The notes below the pieces were generated by a model that had not been told where the DNA came from, did no database searches, and saw nothing but the letters and a program-made list of their open reading frames with translations. DNA of 64,000 nt from assembly GCA_016801885.1 (NCBI GenBank), contig CM028893.1, positions 4,911,950 to 4,975,949 on the forward strand, read 5' to 3'. Shown here in pieces: positions 39,472 to 51,410 of the stretch (the first letter of the stretch is position 1; every line of letters begins with the position of its first letter). The translations under genes and the position numbers were made by a program. The stretch comes from Toxotes chatareus (taxonomy: Eukaryota > Chordata > Actinopteri > Toxotidae).

Positions 39472-40376
39472 TGGTGGTCGGGGGGGGTTCACAAATGGAT
39501 GGGGACTTCTGCCCTCCAGAGCAGACGGGCCACATGCACTGTCTCACACACAGAAACAGTCATTTAGTTAACAGCTTTCATTTCCCTAATTAAACCCAAG
39601 ATATAGTACACCCTGTCTCCCCCTTCTGGCTCCCTCTTCTGTCTTCCCTCTCCTCTCTGCATCTTCTGACCTCTCTTGCCCCCACGTTACTACTTCCCAT
39701 CACACTTTCCACCACCCATGCTGCATCTGTGCACATTTTCCACTCCCTCCTGCTGTCTGTCTAAATTTATTAATCAAGCTGTCAATCTAAAGAAACCCAT
39801 AGAAACACAGAGCAGAAATCCTGCGCACAGTGTTTGCATTTGACCTACAATGTCTGACCAAAACAGATTACAAGGCAAGCTTGGAGTCAATCCCCACCTT
39901 GTGTGATATTCACTACTTGTGTTTGTATCGCGGCTGGCTTGTTGCCAAATGATTTACCCCCCATCCATCACCTCTGCTGAGGAGGAAATGGAACAAACAG
40001 CCTAAAACCTTTTCTACTAATCCCCGACAATGGCCTCTGCTGTTTTATTGAGGGCGGAGATGGAAGGGATTCAGCCAGGGGGTCTGAGCTGTTGTTCTGA
40101 ACCCAGGTAAGATAGGAGATTTGGATCAACTCTCAGTTAAAGCATTTGATTGGCTTCATTCCACCCAAGCGACCCATGCATGTGTGTATTTTTGTTCAGG
40201 TTATTCAACACACACACACACAGATATTTAAAGCTGCCACAAGAAAGTTTATAAAGTGAATGATATGAGATTTCACAAAGCAGATAAATCAGTGAATCAT
40301 ATTTCATATATGTGTACATAAATACAGTATAAATTATTATTTAAACACCCCTCCCTCTCCATCTTCTCTGGCTTTG

Positions 40377-40486
40377 AACAAAGTGAATTATAATGCAGTG
40401 GATCACGTCTCAGCCAACAGGATGTAGCTTATTGAGGCCACCTCCTCTTTTTCATTAATTAAAGGCCAGTGGAAAGGCTGGACAGA
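40377..40486 (+). repeat. 5' flank of duplicated tRNA unit, copy A
   Basis: AACAAAGTGAATTATAAT here, 110 bp before the tRNA gene, matches AACAAAGTGGATTACAAT 105 bp before the second tRNA gene at 44197. The rest of the flank has diverged. It supports duplication of a unit that included 5' flank. Confidence 0.55.
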
Positions 40487-40558
40487 GGGGATGTAGCTCA
40501 GTGGTAGAGCGCATGCTTCGCATGTATGAGGTCCTGGGTTCAATCCCCAGCATCTCCA
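40487..40558 (+). tRNA. tRNA-Ala, anticodon CGC (copy A)
   Basis: A 72-nt gene folds as a full cloverleaf. The acceptor GGGGATG pairs with CATCTCC and includes the G3:U70 wobble that identifies alanine tRNA to alanyl-tRNA synthetase; the discriminator is A. The A box (TAGCTCAGTGGTAGAG) and B box (GGTTCAATCC) are intact. The anticodon stem CATGC/GTATG holds one G-T pair and the loop is TTCGCAT, giving anticodon CGC for GCG codons. The 3' CCA is not encoded, as expected in eukaryotes, and there is no intron. The Pol III stop is weak: TTTCTTATTT follows rather than a run of four T. The sequence is identical to the copy at 44302. Confidence 0.95.
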
Positions 40559-40584
40559 TTTCTTATTTACAGTGAAACAAAGCA
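40559..40584 (+). repeat. 3' flank of duplicated tRNA unit, copy A
   Basis: The 26 bases after the tRNA gene match those after copy B (44374-44399) at all but about five positions, beginning with TTTCTTAT in both. This shows that the duplication extended past the gene. Confidence 0.7.
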
Positions 40585-41231
40585 GGGTGGGCCCTCCTTT
40601 GGCTCACATTGCAAGAACTACCTGAGTGGTAGCAGGCTTACACCAACTCCAAGGTGAATGATTTCAAAATAAGGGAAGAATTCACATCTTGTTTGGGAGG
40701 CAATAGATTTGATGACTGTCTCCCAACTCTCTAACAACTGTTTTTTATAACAGAGACACACTGTGGCATCATAAACACAGCAGTATGAAGCACGAGAGTT
40801 TTGTTTAACATCATTTAATTTGAAACTTTCCTCACTATCTGTGTCCATCTCCCTCAGCCCCCCTCCCTTTATTTGTCTCTGTGAGCCCTTAGGCAAGCAG
40901 AGCACAGGGGACAAGATAAGTGAAAAGAAGCTGTAGCATTAATCTGTGACTGGTCCTTTCCAGAAATATAAATACATGTTGGGCAGTTTCTCCTGTGGCT
41001 GCAGCTGCACCCACTGAGGTGCTGCAACACAGTGTTTAGCAGAGGAAACAAAGTCATCTCGCTTCATCACATACAGTATATTGTGCATATTTTCAGTGTG
41101 AAAGTATCTTAATCAGTCAAACATTAGCACATGATCATAGGCTCTTCTTTCATACAGCCATGTGTGTCATCCATCCCTGTGCTGTGAATTAAATATGTTC
41201 AAGCAATGCTAAACAACCAACTGTTTACATG

Positions 41232-41276
<45 letters not shown>
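41232..41276. repeat. (CA)22 microsatellite
   Basis: A 45-bp uninterrupted CA array. Confidence 0.96.
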
Positions 41277-41280
<4 letters not shown>

Positions 41281-42159
41281 TGCTAGATCTAAGCAAACAC
41301 ATACATGAATGCACACAGACACACACACCACGTTATTAAAAAGACTTGTCTAATTAGAGGGATCATTTCCGCTGTAATTTGCCTGCACGTATGTGGTATA
41401 GCCACTCTTTAGAGTGAGCTGAAATATAATCATTAGCCTCATTAGGATCACAAAGTGCTTCGTAAGACACACATGCTGCTGCTCAGCAATGGCAAGCAAA
41501 GGCTTCCGTGACCCTGACTCACTGAAGAGCCTGGCGGCACAGCAGAGTTATTCGCTTTTAAAGGTTTTGAGCAAGCCTCGCCCCTCTAACCAATCAGAGG
41601 TGGCTAAAGTCAGGGGATAAAGTTCAGTTCTATGAGAAAATAAAACCAGTGTAACATGCTCTATTATACCCATGTGACTTGAGTTCATGTTGTCATGTTC
41701 ATGTCAACATTACAATTGATTGCAAGAATATTTCCAGCTGAATCATTCATGTCCTGGAGGGCAGCTTAACAGCAGATCACAAAGCAAAAGAACTAAGACG
41801 CACATCCATCCTGTTGTGACGGTGACGAAAGAGGAGTGTTAAATAAAATTATCCAGTATCAGCCTCCTTATGGCGAAGAAAGGTAAAATGTTATTACCCA
41901 GTGTTGCTCTAACCTAATTCCTTATGTGTGACATTCTGGTAGACTGATTCCACAGCAGATGGTGCTATCAATTATTGAGCCCGTGAAGACAACTCTGCCC
42001 TCAATCAGATTAAGTAGATTATGCCAACATCAACTCCCTTATGATCCAGACTCAGTTTCTTAGATCAACATACAACCTCAAGTTGCACACCCCCAACCAC
42101 CACCTCCTTAGACCACTTTCAAACCATATTAAATAGTATTTTACTTTCCTGTGAGTAGT

Positions 42160-42184
42160 ATCTATCCATCTATCTATCTATCTA
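42160..42184. repeat. (TATC)n tetranucleotide repeat
   Basis: About six units of TATC/CATC with one interruption. Confidence 0.85.
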
Positions 42185-42732
42185 AAGATTCTCTTCTCAC
42201 CAGTCTTAAAACGTCACATCCGCGGGGTGTATTTGTGTGTATGTTAATGTATGCAATTCTCAAGTCTGACCTAAATACGCTACACGTTGAGCTCTCTGAA
42301 CGTTATCCGACTGCATACCATGATGGAGTCACTGCCAACGTATTCCGCGTTCCACCCAACCCAATGTAAATGTCCCCTTAATCCTGTTAACCCACTCTAA
42401 CTGTGTGGAGAAGCTGAGAGAGTAGGAGAGAGCCCGGGGCGAGTATGACATTGTACGCCTCCACCCTGCTGAGATCTAATTGAAGAAACAAGTGCTCAGT
42501 ACAAAGTGAAGCTCCTTTCCTCACTGTGACATTAATACATGACTAGTGTGAAAAAAAAAAAAAAAAACGCAGCGTATAAATCTTGAAAACAGGATTTTGA
42601 CTGTGGGGGTGAAGAGGAAGAGGAAGCAAATTTAAACACCACCTTACGTTATGTTTGAGTTGAGGTTTACATCTGCTTACATGGTGAATCATCTAATCTA
42701 CAGGTGTGGTCAAGTAACCAGAGAAATCAGCA

Positions 42733-42759
42733 ACCAACGCTAGAAGTGCTAGCGTTGGT
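42733..42759. repeat. Perfect 11-bp inverted repeat, 5-nt loop
   Basis: ACCAACGCTAG at 42733-42743 and its exact complement CTAGCGTTGGT at 42749-42759 are separated by AAGTG. As RNA or single-stranded DNA this would form a tight hairpin. No miRNA family is recognised and the arms are short for a pre-miRNA. Confidence 0.85.
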
Positions 42760-44196
42760 CAGTGGATGATAATATGTGATTTATAGATTTGCAGCATGTG
42801 AGGCGATTGGGGTCATCGCTTCTTAATGACATAATCTGATCTCTAAAAGCATGAGACAGGTCTGTTGTGTGCTAAGCTGCACTGGACAACATGTTTTGAT
42901 TCTGAATCCAGGTAGAGAAAGAGTCTTAAATGAAAAAGAATGAGGGAGTGGGTGCACTGGTCATCATTAGCAGTTAGACACTTCAGATGTTTTACAGTGA
43001 GAATATATGTGATTTTCAGGAAGGAATCACATTCAGGTTACAGAATAATAGATATTGCTGCAGATTTTCTTTTCTTTTTTTTTTGTTTTGCAGAAACATG
43101 CTTGTTCCCAGCACAGAGTGATAAACTGCTGTGGGTGGCTGATAGCACAGAGATTTAAACCCTTTATAGTAAACGCTACCACAGCTTTTGACTCTGGCTG
43201 GGGTTGCCTCTGTTGGCTTTATCACTCTGCTGCAATGTGGGCCTGAGCAGATGTGGAATATTCCCATTTCAGAGGCAAGAGCTGCTGTGCTGAAAACGTT
43301 CAAGGCCTTTTAGAGTCAAAGCATTTATTGTTTGAGGGAGAAGAAAGCTTTGACTGTACTGGAGTCAGAGCTGTGAAACTGTACCGAGTCCAGCTTTGGC
43401 ACTGATACTAAGACCAGTTTTCTCTGTTCATATTCTCCCCAGGACTGAAAACATTTGATTTAGATCCACTGTACACCTCTGTTCATCCTAAAGACACACC
43501 TGATATTGTACCCCCAGCTGCACTTTGTGTTCAGTCCTAATTCAAAACTAATTGCAAACTAAACCAAAATGGTCAACACAGTAAACATTATACCAACTTT
43601 GCCTCAGCACGTTGAGCAATATGTCCACTTCCTATTCTGGTCTTAGTATTACAATAAATATGACAAATTCCTAAACTGAGCTTTACCAGATGTGTCTGTT
43701 AAATCTGTTTAGCAAAGCTCAAACCTTTCATTCATTCAAATTCACTGTCAGTTTTAACATAGCCGTCTATTGAGACGACAGATGACTGCATGTTAAACCT
43801 TGCACACTCATTTACAGGAAAAATTACATCGCAGTCAGACTGTGTGAGATCACATTGGAATAATTACACAGCAGCCGGTGTTGAAAGGATAAGAGATTAT
43901 GGTTATATGGAGGAAACAGATCGTTTCATTTAGCTGATTCAGTGGTTGATTACACAAATTATACTGCACTATGGATCACTGATGAAATAACTCATCGTGC
44001 TTATGTGTGGCTGTCTGCAGCTATAATAACCCTCAGTCTGACATGGTGAGGACTATGATAGAATGGTGTCCAGTAATGTAAACGTCATTTATACCCTCAG
44101 TCATTTTGTGGAAAAAAACAGAAATATCATTAAGTGACAAACACAGGATGTAAATTCACACAGTGTAAGTAGACTCTTTTAAACTCCACCCCCAAA

Positions 44197-44301
44197 ACAA
44201 AGTGGATTACAATTCATTAAAGTGTTGAATCTGCCACATTTCGGCACTTATTTGTTAGAGATTACAGGAGGATCTAATACAGAGAAAAAAGGGAACACAC
44301 A
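44197..44301 (+). repeat. 5' flank of duplicated tRNA unit, copy B
   Basis: AACAAAGTGGATTACAAT pairs with the similar block 110 bp before copy A. Between it and the gene the two flanks are largely diverged. Confidence 0.55.
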
Positions 44302-44373
44302 GGGGATGTAGCTCAGTGGTAGAGCGCATGCTTCGCATGTATGAGGTCCTGGGTTCAATCCCCAGCATCTCCA
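44302..44373 (+). tRNA. tRNA-Ala, anticodon CGC (copy B)
   Basis: The 72 nt are identical to the tRNA at 40487, with the same G3:U70 alanine identity pair, A and B boxes, intronless anticodon arm and CGC anticodon. It has the same orientation, 3815 bp downstream. The 3' flank again gives only TTTCTTAT as a weak Pol III stop. Identical bodies in diverged flanks suggest purifying selection or gene conversion on both copies, so both are probably functional. Confidence 0.95.
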
Positions 44374-44399
44374 TTTCTTATCCACAATGGAACACAGCA
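44374..44399 (+). repeat. 3' flank of duplicated tRNA unit, copy B
   Basis: It matches the 3' flank of copy A (40559-40584) at about 21 of 26 positions. Confidence 0.7.
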
Positions 44400-47300
44400 T
44401 TTGCCTTTCAGGGCTTATTTATGTTCGCCTTTGGGTTACAAGATACGTAATGTCCAAGGGTATTTTACTAAAAACAACCCAGTAGAAAGCTTGTGCTTCC
44501 TGCTACAAGGATGAATGAAAAACAGTCAATAGCAGCTGCCCTTGCAAAGAAAATGACAACATCAAATCCACATAAATTTGTGGCAACAACAGCCTTTATA
44601 AGGGATAGCTGATGCACTGTGCTTTAATAAATGCGTACGCAGTAATATAAAACACAGGTTTTCTGTAATATAATTTCATTGTATAATTTGGTATATGACA
44701 ATATGTCACCTCTTTGTATCTCCATCACTCCCCCTGTTCACTTTTGTTTCCCCAAAAGGAGGTTGAGATGAAACGAAGGAGGTGAAGAGAAGGGGGTTGA
44801 GGCTGAAGAAAGAGGTAGAGGCAGAGAGTGTGGAGTGGGGGTGGAATAAGGAGTAGAAATGAAGAGAAGGCAGCAAATTGGTTATTGGCTGCTTATGAGG
44901 TCCATGGAAAGGGAAAACGCTCAGATGGATGACGAATGCAATGCTGGGCACACTTGCATCATGTCTATTAATAAAGGACATGGTTCAATAATCAGGACAC
45001 AAATGTGGATAACTAATTTCATCACGGGGAAGAACAGGTTTGAGGGAGGGATGAATCCAGCTGAGCGCCTGCTCACGACAACAGTTCTTTCATTTTAACA
45101 TTTTGCAACTGGGGATAGAAAGAAGAAATTCAGAGGGAATTAAAAAGGGAGAGAAGGAATGACAGGAGGACAGGAGGGAGGCGCATGAAAGTGGCTTCTT
45201 TCCCTCCCAAACATCTGCTGACTGATTAGCAAGAGAGGGGATGAGAGGAGTGGAGACGACCTAAAGTCTGTTTGAGAACTAAAAATACACATGGCAAAGT
45301 GGCCAGAGCAAGTAAATCACCCGTTCTTTAAATTCTGTATGAGATTGGAGGATAAATTTTGCAACTTTGAGCCCATTTAAAGAAAAAAGGGTTCATCCCT
45401 CATGACGAGAGGGATTCAACAACTTGCTCCTCAAAAAAGAGCTTCACTACAAGCTATTACCTGCTCTAACACTGATCACAAAAACATTTATTTCCTTGGT
45501 TTCAAACCTGACTGCACTTTATTGAGTTTCTTGTAGTCAACACAATGAAGTGCAGTCGAGTGTATGATGTTGTCACTGTACTCCGGTAATACACAGAGAC
45601 GGATGCTTGACAACAACTTCTAGTAGCCACTGATGTTTGTGATACAATCGTCTCGACTACATTGGGATGACAGTTAATCTCCAATGATACAAAAGATTTT
45701 TTTAGACAATGTCACAAAAAATTCAGTTGTGTCTCCGCTGACTGTATGAACAGGTAGACTCTCAGGGGTAAGTTTGAATGGGTCAGGAGGGGAAACATTC
45801 ACAAATATCGCCAGTAAATGTCAGAAAACATTACATCAGTTGAGCCACTCACTCACCCTTTGAAACATCTCCATCGCATTAACTTTTCTCAAGGCAAGAA
45901 CTGAGGAGGAATCACCCAGGAACACACTCAAAATAATGCAGTTTACAGTTATGAATCTGTGACATAAGCTATTGATTTCCCCCGAATATATTCTCAAAGT
46001 TTATTATTCTTGTCACAGAAAATCCTTCTGTAACTGTTCCGCACCTGCTGCACATTCGGGTTAACGAGTGAAGTTAAACGAGGTCAAAGGAAGAGTCCTT
46101 AACTGAATTCACCTCATCTGTGCAATTTAGGTAAGAGGAGAGAAAGTAAGCTGCCTACTGTTGTTTTGACACATAACACCTTTTATTCATGATACTGGTC
46201 ATATACAGTCACCGCTACAAGAACGTGCTCGTGTTTCGTTTTCCTCCAATTAGGTGTAAAGTGGCAGCTAAATTGCTCCTGGGCACCGCTCATTCAGTCT
46301 CGCTTTCATCTATACACTCTTCTGTACTCCAGCCTCCTTTTTCACTCTACGTCCTCATCCCTTCCTCCACTTCTCCCCCCAAACGCTCCCAAGCTTCTCG
46401 TTTGAGCTCCTTCAGCTCCCTGAAGACAGACAGGGAAGCAGGGTTTTGGGGGGTGGGGTGATGGTAGCGCTGATGGGGGATGGAGGAGAGGGTGCGAAGA
46501 ACAGCGTTCCCAGAATGTCAGCCAGTACCCACACATGTGCACATCAACCTACATACATGTACACACAGACACACGCTGGAGAACCAGCTCTATAACCGCC
46601 ATACCCACTGGCACACACACCAACACTCGCAAACAACTGCTGCCAGTCTCTCCACCAAACACCCCCCCCCCCCCCCCCCCGCCTCCGAGGCCCCTCTGTG
46701 GTTTAATTGGTGTAATTATATTTGCATAAGGCTGTCCTGTTTCAGCTAACACACACACACACACACACCCTTGACAAGTTTTAATAGGCAGGATAATTGA
46801 ATATGGATCTCCCACTAGTGCCCTGAAGGGTCTATCTGTATATTTTGAGAAGGCTCCATACGTTTACTTAGACAAATAGTAGCACATTGCCACGAGCTCA
46901 ACTGTTAATTAGACTTCAAAGGTTAATGAACTTGAAGGGAACATTTGGGGTCGTAATCGAGACAGAGAGGTAACAGTCCATGTCCAAAAACCTGAAGCAC
47001 AGAAGATAACCTCTGAGATAGCATCAGCCTAGTAACAAAGTTGTTGCTGCACCTTCTTCCATGCATGAATCTGCTACTCTTTGGGAAAAAAAAAATGTTA
47101 ATGAAAAATACCAAAAATAATGAGGAGTAAAGCTTGAAGTGGAAATCAGCTTGACATTTTCTCAAGCGTAATTTTTTGGCCTCCTAATTATTACCAGGTT
47201 ACAGCTTAATGTGTGAGACTGAATGGAACGTCTGCTCCTTGTCCAGAATAAGTAAAAACAAGGGCAACGTAATTACCAGCTAAGCCATGCAGCTGAAGAT

Positions 47301-48177
47301 GCTGATTAAAGTTGTTCCGAGAGACATTTAGATGTTTTCTTTACAGCTGCAGTAATTGGAGGAAGCCTTGAGGAGGCACATTAAAGACAGGATTTATTCA
47401 AAGGGTAATTAAGGCATTATATAATGGTACAGTATGTTTGCATTTTATACTAAAAACAGTGCCTTTGCATTACATGAATCATCACATCGACTGTCTAAAT
47501 CAGTTTTGCTCACACATGGATGGTTCAATTCCTAATATATCTACTGTACATAATTATTAAAGCTGCATGCTAAACCAATGGGAAATTAATATTATAAGTG
47601 CAAGCATTCGGAGTAGTTAAATTGTTCTTATGTCTCTGAGATGTTATATGATGTCAGGGGATGTCATGAAGTGTGAACCACTAACCTGCCTGAAGGTTTT
47701 TACAGGTCTCAAATTTACCTACCAAATGTTCCAGGCTGGAAACCACAGCTCTAGAGCAGATACTCATAGTGCTGTGTGCTCTTCCACTGTTAAACAACCT
47801 GCTGGCTCAAAGGCAATATTGTGGGTTCAAATCACACCAGTATCAATCCCTCTGTCACATATCTCCTACATTACACACTGCAAACTACTGGCATGTTCTT
47901 AGCTTTATAATTGAGTAGTATGGAGTCATATAGAAGCAAAAAAGGTTTCATTACTGTAATTTACATGCAGTGAAATACCTTAACGACATTCATCAGAAAA
48001 ACTGATTTTTTTTTTTTGCGGTCAAATTACCTTCCATTCTATCCAAAAACACAATGAAATACCTTTGAGATGATCTCCACAATAAGAATATGACACCCAA
48101 TCTTCTGCACCTCAAAGCTATTTTAAATAATGTCATGTTTTACATAATGCACTGTTGCATTTTTTAGGCTGATCTCT
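44400..48177. other. Intergenic, no gene seen
   Basis: No exon recognised. It contains a purine-rich stretch (about 44755-44870), a C19 tract (46662-46680), short CA arrays, and an AT-rich stretch at about 47160-47420 with many TAATTA-type homeodomain sites that could be an enhancer. A GGGTTCAAATC near 47822 resembles a tRNA B box and may be a decayed SINE head. Confidence 0.6.
46662..46680. repeat. Poly-C tract (19 C)
   Basis: A homopolymer of 19 C followed by GCCTCCGAGG. Its exact length is uncertain in any assembly. Confidence 0.88.
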
Positions 48178-48419
48178 TTTATTCCCTTTTTTTTTTTTTG
48201 CTTTTGTTGACCACGTCTCCCTTCCCCCTCTCTCTCTCTTTCTCTCTCTCTTTCATTTATGAACTCACCTCACCTACGCTATCCATCCATCCCTCCCCCT
48301 CCTCCTCCTCCTCCTCCTCCACCACCACCTCCTCCTCATTTTGCACACACACCAAACCCCTTGCCTAAAAATGAAATCTGATTTTCCTCCTCTATCTCGC
48401 TCCCTCTCTCTCTCTCTCC
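48178..48419. repeat. Pyrimidine-rich tract with (CTC)n
   Basis: Mostly C/T on the plus strand: T-runs, CT arrays, and a CCT/CCA trinucleotide array at about 48298-48337. It forms the left half of a composition switch centred on the X-box at 48476. Confidence 0.8.
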
Positions 48420-48475
48420 ATGGATGAGGGTCTCTGGGTCTTTTGTTCATCCACCCGCTCATGTGGCCTCCTCGC

Positions 48476-48489
48476 GTTGCCATGGCAAC
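48476..48489. promoter_or_regulatory. Palindromic RFX X-box
   Basis: GTTGCCATGGCAAC is a perfect match to the RFX consensus GTNRCC(N0-3)RGYAAC, with six-base arms that are exact inverted complements around AT. RFX factors bind such sites near promoters of ciliary and other genes. It sits in the gap between a pyrimidine tract to the left and a purine tract to the right. Confidence 0.6.
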
Positions 48490-48511
48490 GGGGTGTATAC
48501 ATACTGTTGCT

Positions 48512-48722
48512 CCAGGAAAGAAATCGAGATGGAAAAGAGAATGGGATGTGGAGAGATGAGAGAGGCAGAGAGAGGTTGAGAGGGTTGAGATTGAGTCAGA
48601 ATCAGGGGAGAAAGACAGAGAAAGCAAAAAGGACAAAAAGTGGTAGAAATGAGTGTTCAAGGAGAAGGGAGGAGGGAAAGAGATAGAAATGGACGAATAT
48701 ATGAATGAGGAAGATGAAGATA
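48512..48722. repeat. Purine-rich tract
   Basis: About 210 bp almost entirely A/G on the plus strand, mirroring the pyrimidine tract to its left. The open frames over it are low-complexity. Confidence 0.75.
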
Positions 48723-51014
48723 TAATTTTCCTTACTGCTGCAAGAGCTGTTCAGATTATTCTCCTAATAACTCTGATATCGACATCAAAACAAATTTATA
48801 GACGAAATTCCTATTTCAGTGCTCAGCATTTCTTCCCTTTCTATCTATTTGTTTGGCAGGAGATAATTGAATTTTTTCAGATGCACAGCAAAGTTTGAAT
48901 CTAATCTTCTGTTCTGGAACTCATCCTGTGTGTTTCATATCAGCGACTCATTGAAATACAAGAATTTCAAGCTCACTGCGCTGCAGTCGCGTACTGCAGA
49001 ATGCTCGGGATCAGAGAATCAGCAAAGTAGTTGAATTGGAAAATGTATTGCATTCAAACATGCAATTCAAAGACAGACAGAAACAAGCTAGTGACTGATG
49101 TCCCTTCTTTCTCAGCCTGCATAGGGATTCATAACTTACAAGTTATTTTAAAGTTGCTAATTAGGTTATAATCAAAGAATACCAGAAACCAATTAAGCTG
49201 AAATTCATAGTTGTATTAAAATATAACCTAAAACAGGAGCAGAGGAAGGAAATGTACATTAAATTGAGTTCTTCAATTATTATTCTGTCATTCTGTTTTT
49301 TGTTTTTTTTTTGTTTGTTTTTTTACTACATCTCACTTATAATAAAGCAGAGACATAAAACACAAAAGTAGAAACACTAAAAAAGAGGATAAAATTGAAT
49401 GCAATGACACCGAACCAAGGAGGAAGGAATTACAGATAAGAAAAAAAACAAAACTAAGAAAGGGACTGAGAAAGAGGAGAGAGAGACACGCAGAGACACA
49501 ATAAATATCAGCATCCTCGTCCAGGCAGCATCTTCCTCCACCCAGTTGTCTGTGTTTGCTGTATTAAAGGCCCTGTAGGAATCCAAACCCTGCAGACAAG
49601 CAACCATCTGCCATCCTGGATCCAGTCCAACACTGCTCTGTAGAGCCAAGATGGTGCCCAATCGCACACATTCAACCGATATATATCTGAAAATCACTGT
49701 CAAACAAGATGTTTTTTTTTTTTTTTTTTTTTGCTTACCAACAAATACAGACTGGTAAAAGCCTCACTATAGGTGAACCATGTAATACTAGTTTACATAG
49801 GAGAGAAAATAAACTAGTCAATGCATTTCCAGACAAGCTTGTTAAAAGTTAATTTAGTGTAAATTCAAAGATCACCAACTGTAAAGGTTTTGGCTAAATA
49901 CTGTTTAAATGGTAATTAATGGAGAAATGGCAGCCAACAATGGTGACCAGCTGGAACCATGGGGAAACAAAAAAAAAACAGAAATTAAATGAAAAATAAG
50001 AAGCATTTTACTACATGTGTAAACATATGTTCAATAGTAAGGCCAACTATAACATAACATGCATGAATAAAGTCAAATCCAAGTGTATCAAAAGAAACAA
50101 AACTATGTCTGCAAAAGGACAAACAGGAAAACGTCCCATTATTCCAGCTTGGAAATGTTCACACATTATTCCATGACTAGCACTGTAGTCAGATACGTAT
50201 AGTATAAGTATTGCTCATATTTAATTAGCTTTACTGACTGCAATAGTAAAAAGCAATGTGCAAGCAAACATCATCTATAAAGCACTTTCTAAAACATAGG
50301 CTACAAAGTTCTTTGAAAAAGGAGGCAAAGAGGAAGATTGAAGAGTAGCTGGATTTAAGGATAATATGAGATGGTTTCACATGCAGCCAACTCATTCTCA
50401 ATGACAAACGAGGACACAAAATGAGCATTAACACTAGCTGACATGTCTTTGCAGCTGCGAGATGAACGGGCGACCACTGACTGGTCTGTGGAGTTGGTTG
50501 CAGTCTGTATGCATGGCTGGTGACCTGCTTAAATGCAGACTGAGTGGCTGAGCTGAGAGCAGATAAAGGAATGATGAACAGAGGCAGGAAGGAGATGGAG
50601 AGGGAGGGAGATAGAGGAGCTATCAGTGCCATAGTGATTCACCATGCCAAGTGTGCATACATGCACACACTCACACACACACACACACACACAGAGCCAT
50701 GGAAGGATCATGACATGATGCTCTGATCTCAAGTTAATGCTGAACCATCCAGACTCTCTGGCATCAGTCCATCCCTCGCACACACACACACACACACTGG
50801 CAGTTTTCCATTATAATAATCTCTATTCCTTTTCATGCATATACATACCCACATGCTCAGAGGACACCAGAGTGTATCGCCATTCAAAATGAAACTGTAT
50901 AGAGACTCATCCCATTATTCAGAGACATAAGTCTTTCTATGCATCATGTAACAATGACCTTTTGCTTAAATTCTCTAGAATCACACCATTTATAACTAGA
51001 ACATGTGGTGTGAT
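48723..51014. other. Intergenic, no gene seen
   Basis: AT-rich unique sequence with T- and A-runs (T21 at 49712-49732) and short CA arrays near 50673-50693 and 50779-50798. No exon recognised. Confidence 0.6.
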
Positions 51015-51410
51015 TGCAGGCTGATGAAATGCAGCGCTTGAATAGCCGAGAACTGAACTGCATTGCTGAAAAAGCTGAAGGCTGAAGGAGCAGATGATCA
51101 GGCGTGACAAGCAGAAACAGTGGGAGAGTTACAAGTACCTTCAAGTAAGAAAAGGATGGAAGGATGGAAGAAAATAAGAGAGGCCTGAAATGAACTGAAG
51201 TGTGAGGACAGAAATGAGCAGAAGTGCACTGAATAGAGCTGAAGCCTGAATTGAAATGAACACTTAGTGCTCACTGTAAATGAGTTAAAGTCTAATGACT
51301 GAAAGGCTTTAACAGGCAGTTGAAGTGTAAGCAAGCAGCCGAAGGGTTTTGAAGGGCAGGTGCTTGAATGTTTTGGTGGTTGCTAAGTGGTTGCTATGGT
51401 GTGTTACTCG
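51015..51410. repeat. Degenerate CTGAA-rich array with GGTTGCTA units
   Basis: From about 51015 to 51350 the motif CTGAA, or variants such as TGAACTGAAGTG and GAAATGA, recurs every 10-25 bp. It is followed by GTGGTTGCTAAGTGG and GTTGCTATGG at about 51377-51400, a direct double GGTTGCTA unit. This resembles old minisatellite-type or transposon-terminal repeats common in fish. It is too decayed to classify. Confidence 0.5.

Larger units (their letters stand above)
36986..40376. other. Intergenic, upstream of semaphorin
   Basis: No coding exon was recognised on either strand. It contains a T20 tract (37758-37777) and a (TG)n array listed separately. Open frames of about 60-105 codons lack family motifs or a coherent exon structure. 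Confidence 0.65.
40585..44196. other. Intergenic between the two tRNA genes
   Basis: No protein gene recognised. It contains a (CA)n array (41232-41276), a block with a CCAAT box (CTAACCAATCAGAGG, 41587-41601) beside a CTCGCCCC motif that looks faintly promoter-like, a short TATC array (about 42160-42184), an A-run near 42551-42567 and the perfect hairpin at 42733-42759. Confidence 0.65.

Noticed and set aside
42151..42369. 72-codon plus-strand frame after a TATC repeat
   Set aside because: It starts inside the repeat, has no recognisable domain and no convincing splice partners.
46440..46462. G-run cluster as a G-quadruplex
   Set aside because: Only three separable G runs of three or more with loops; a fourth is missing.
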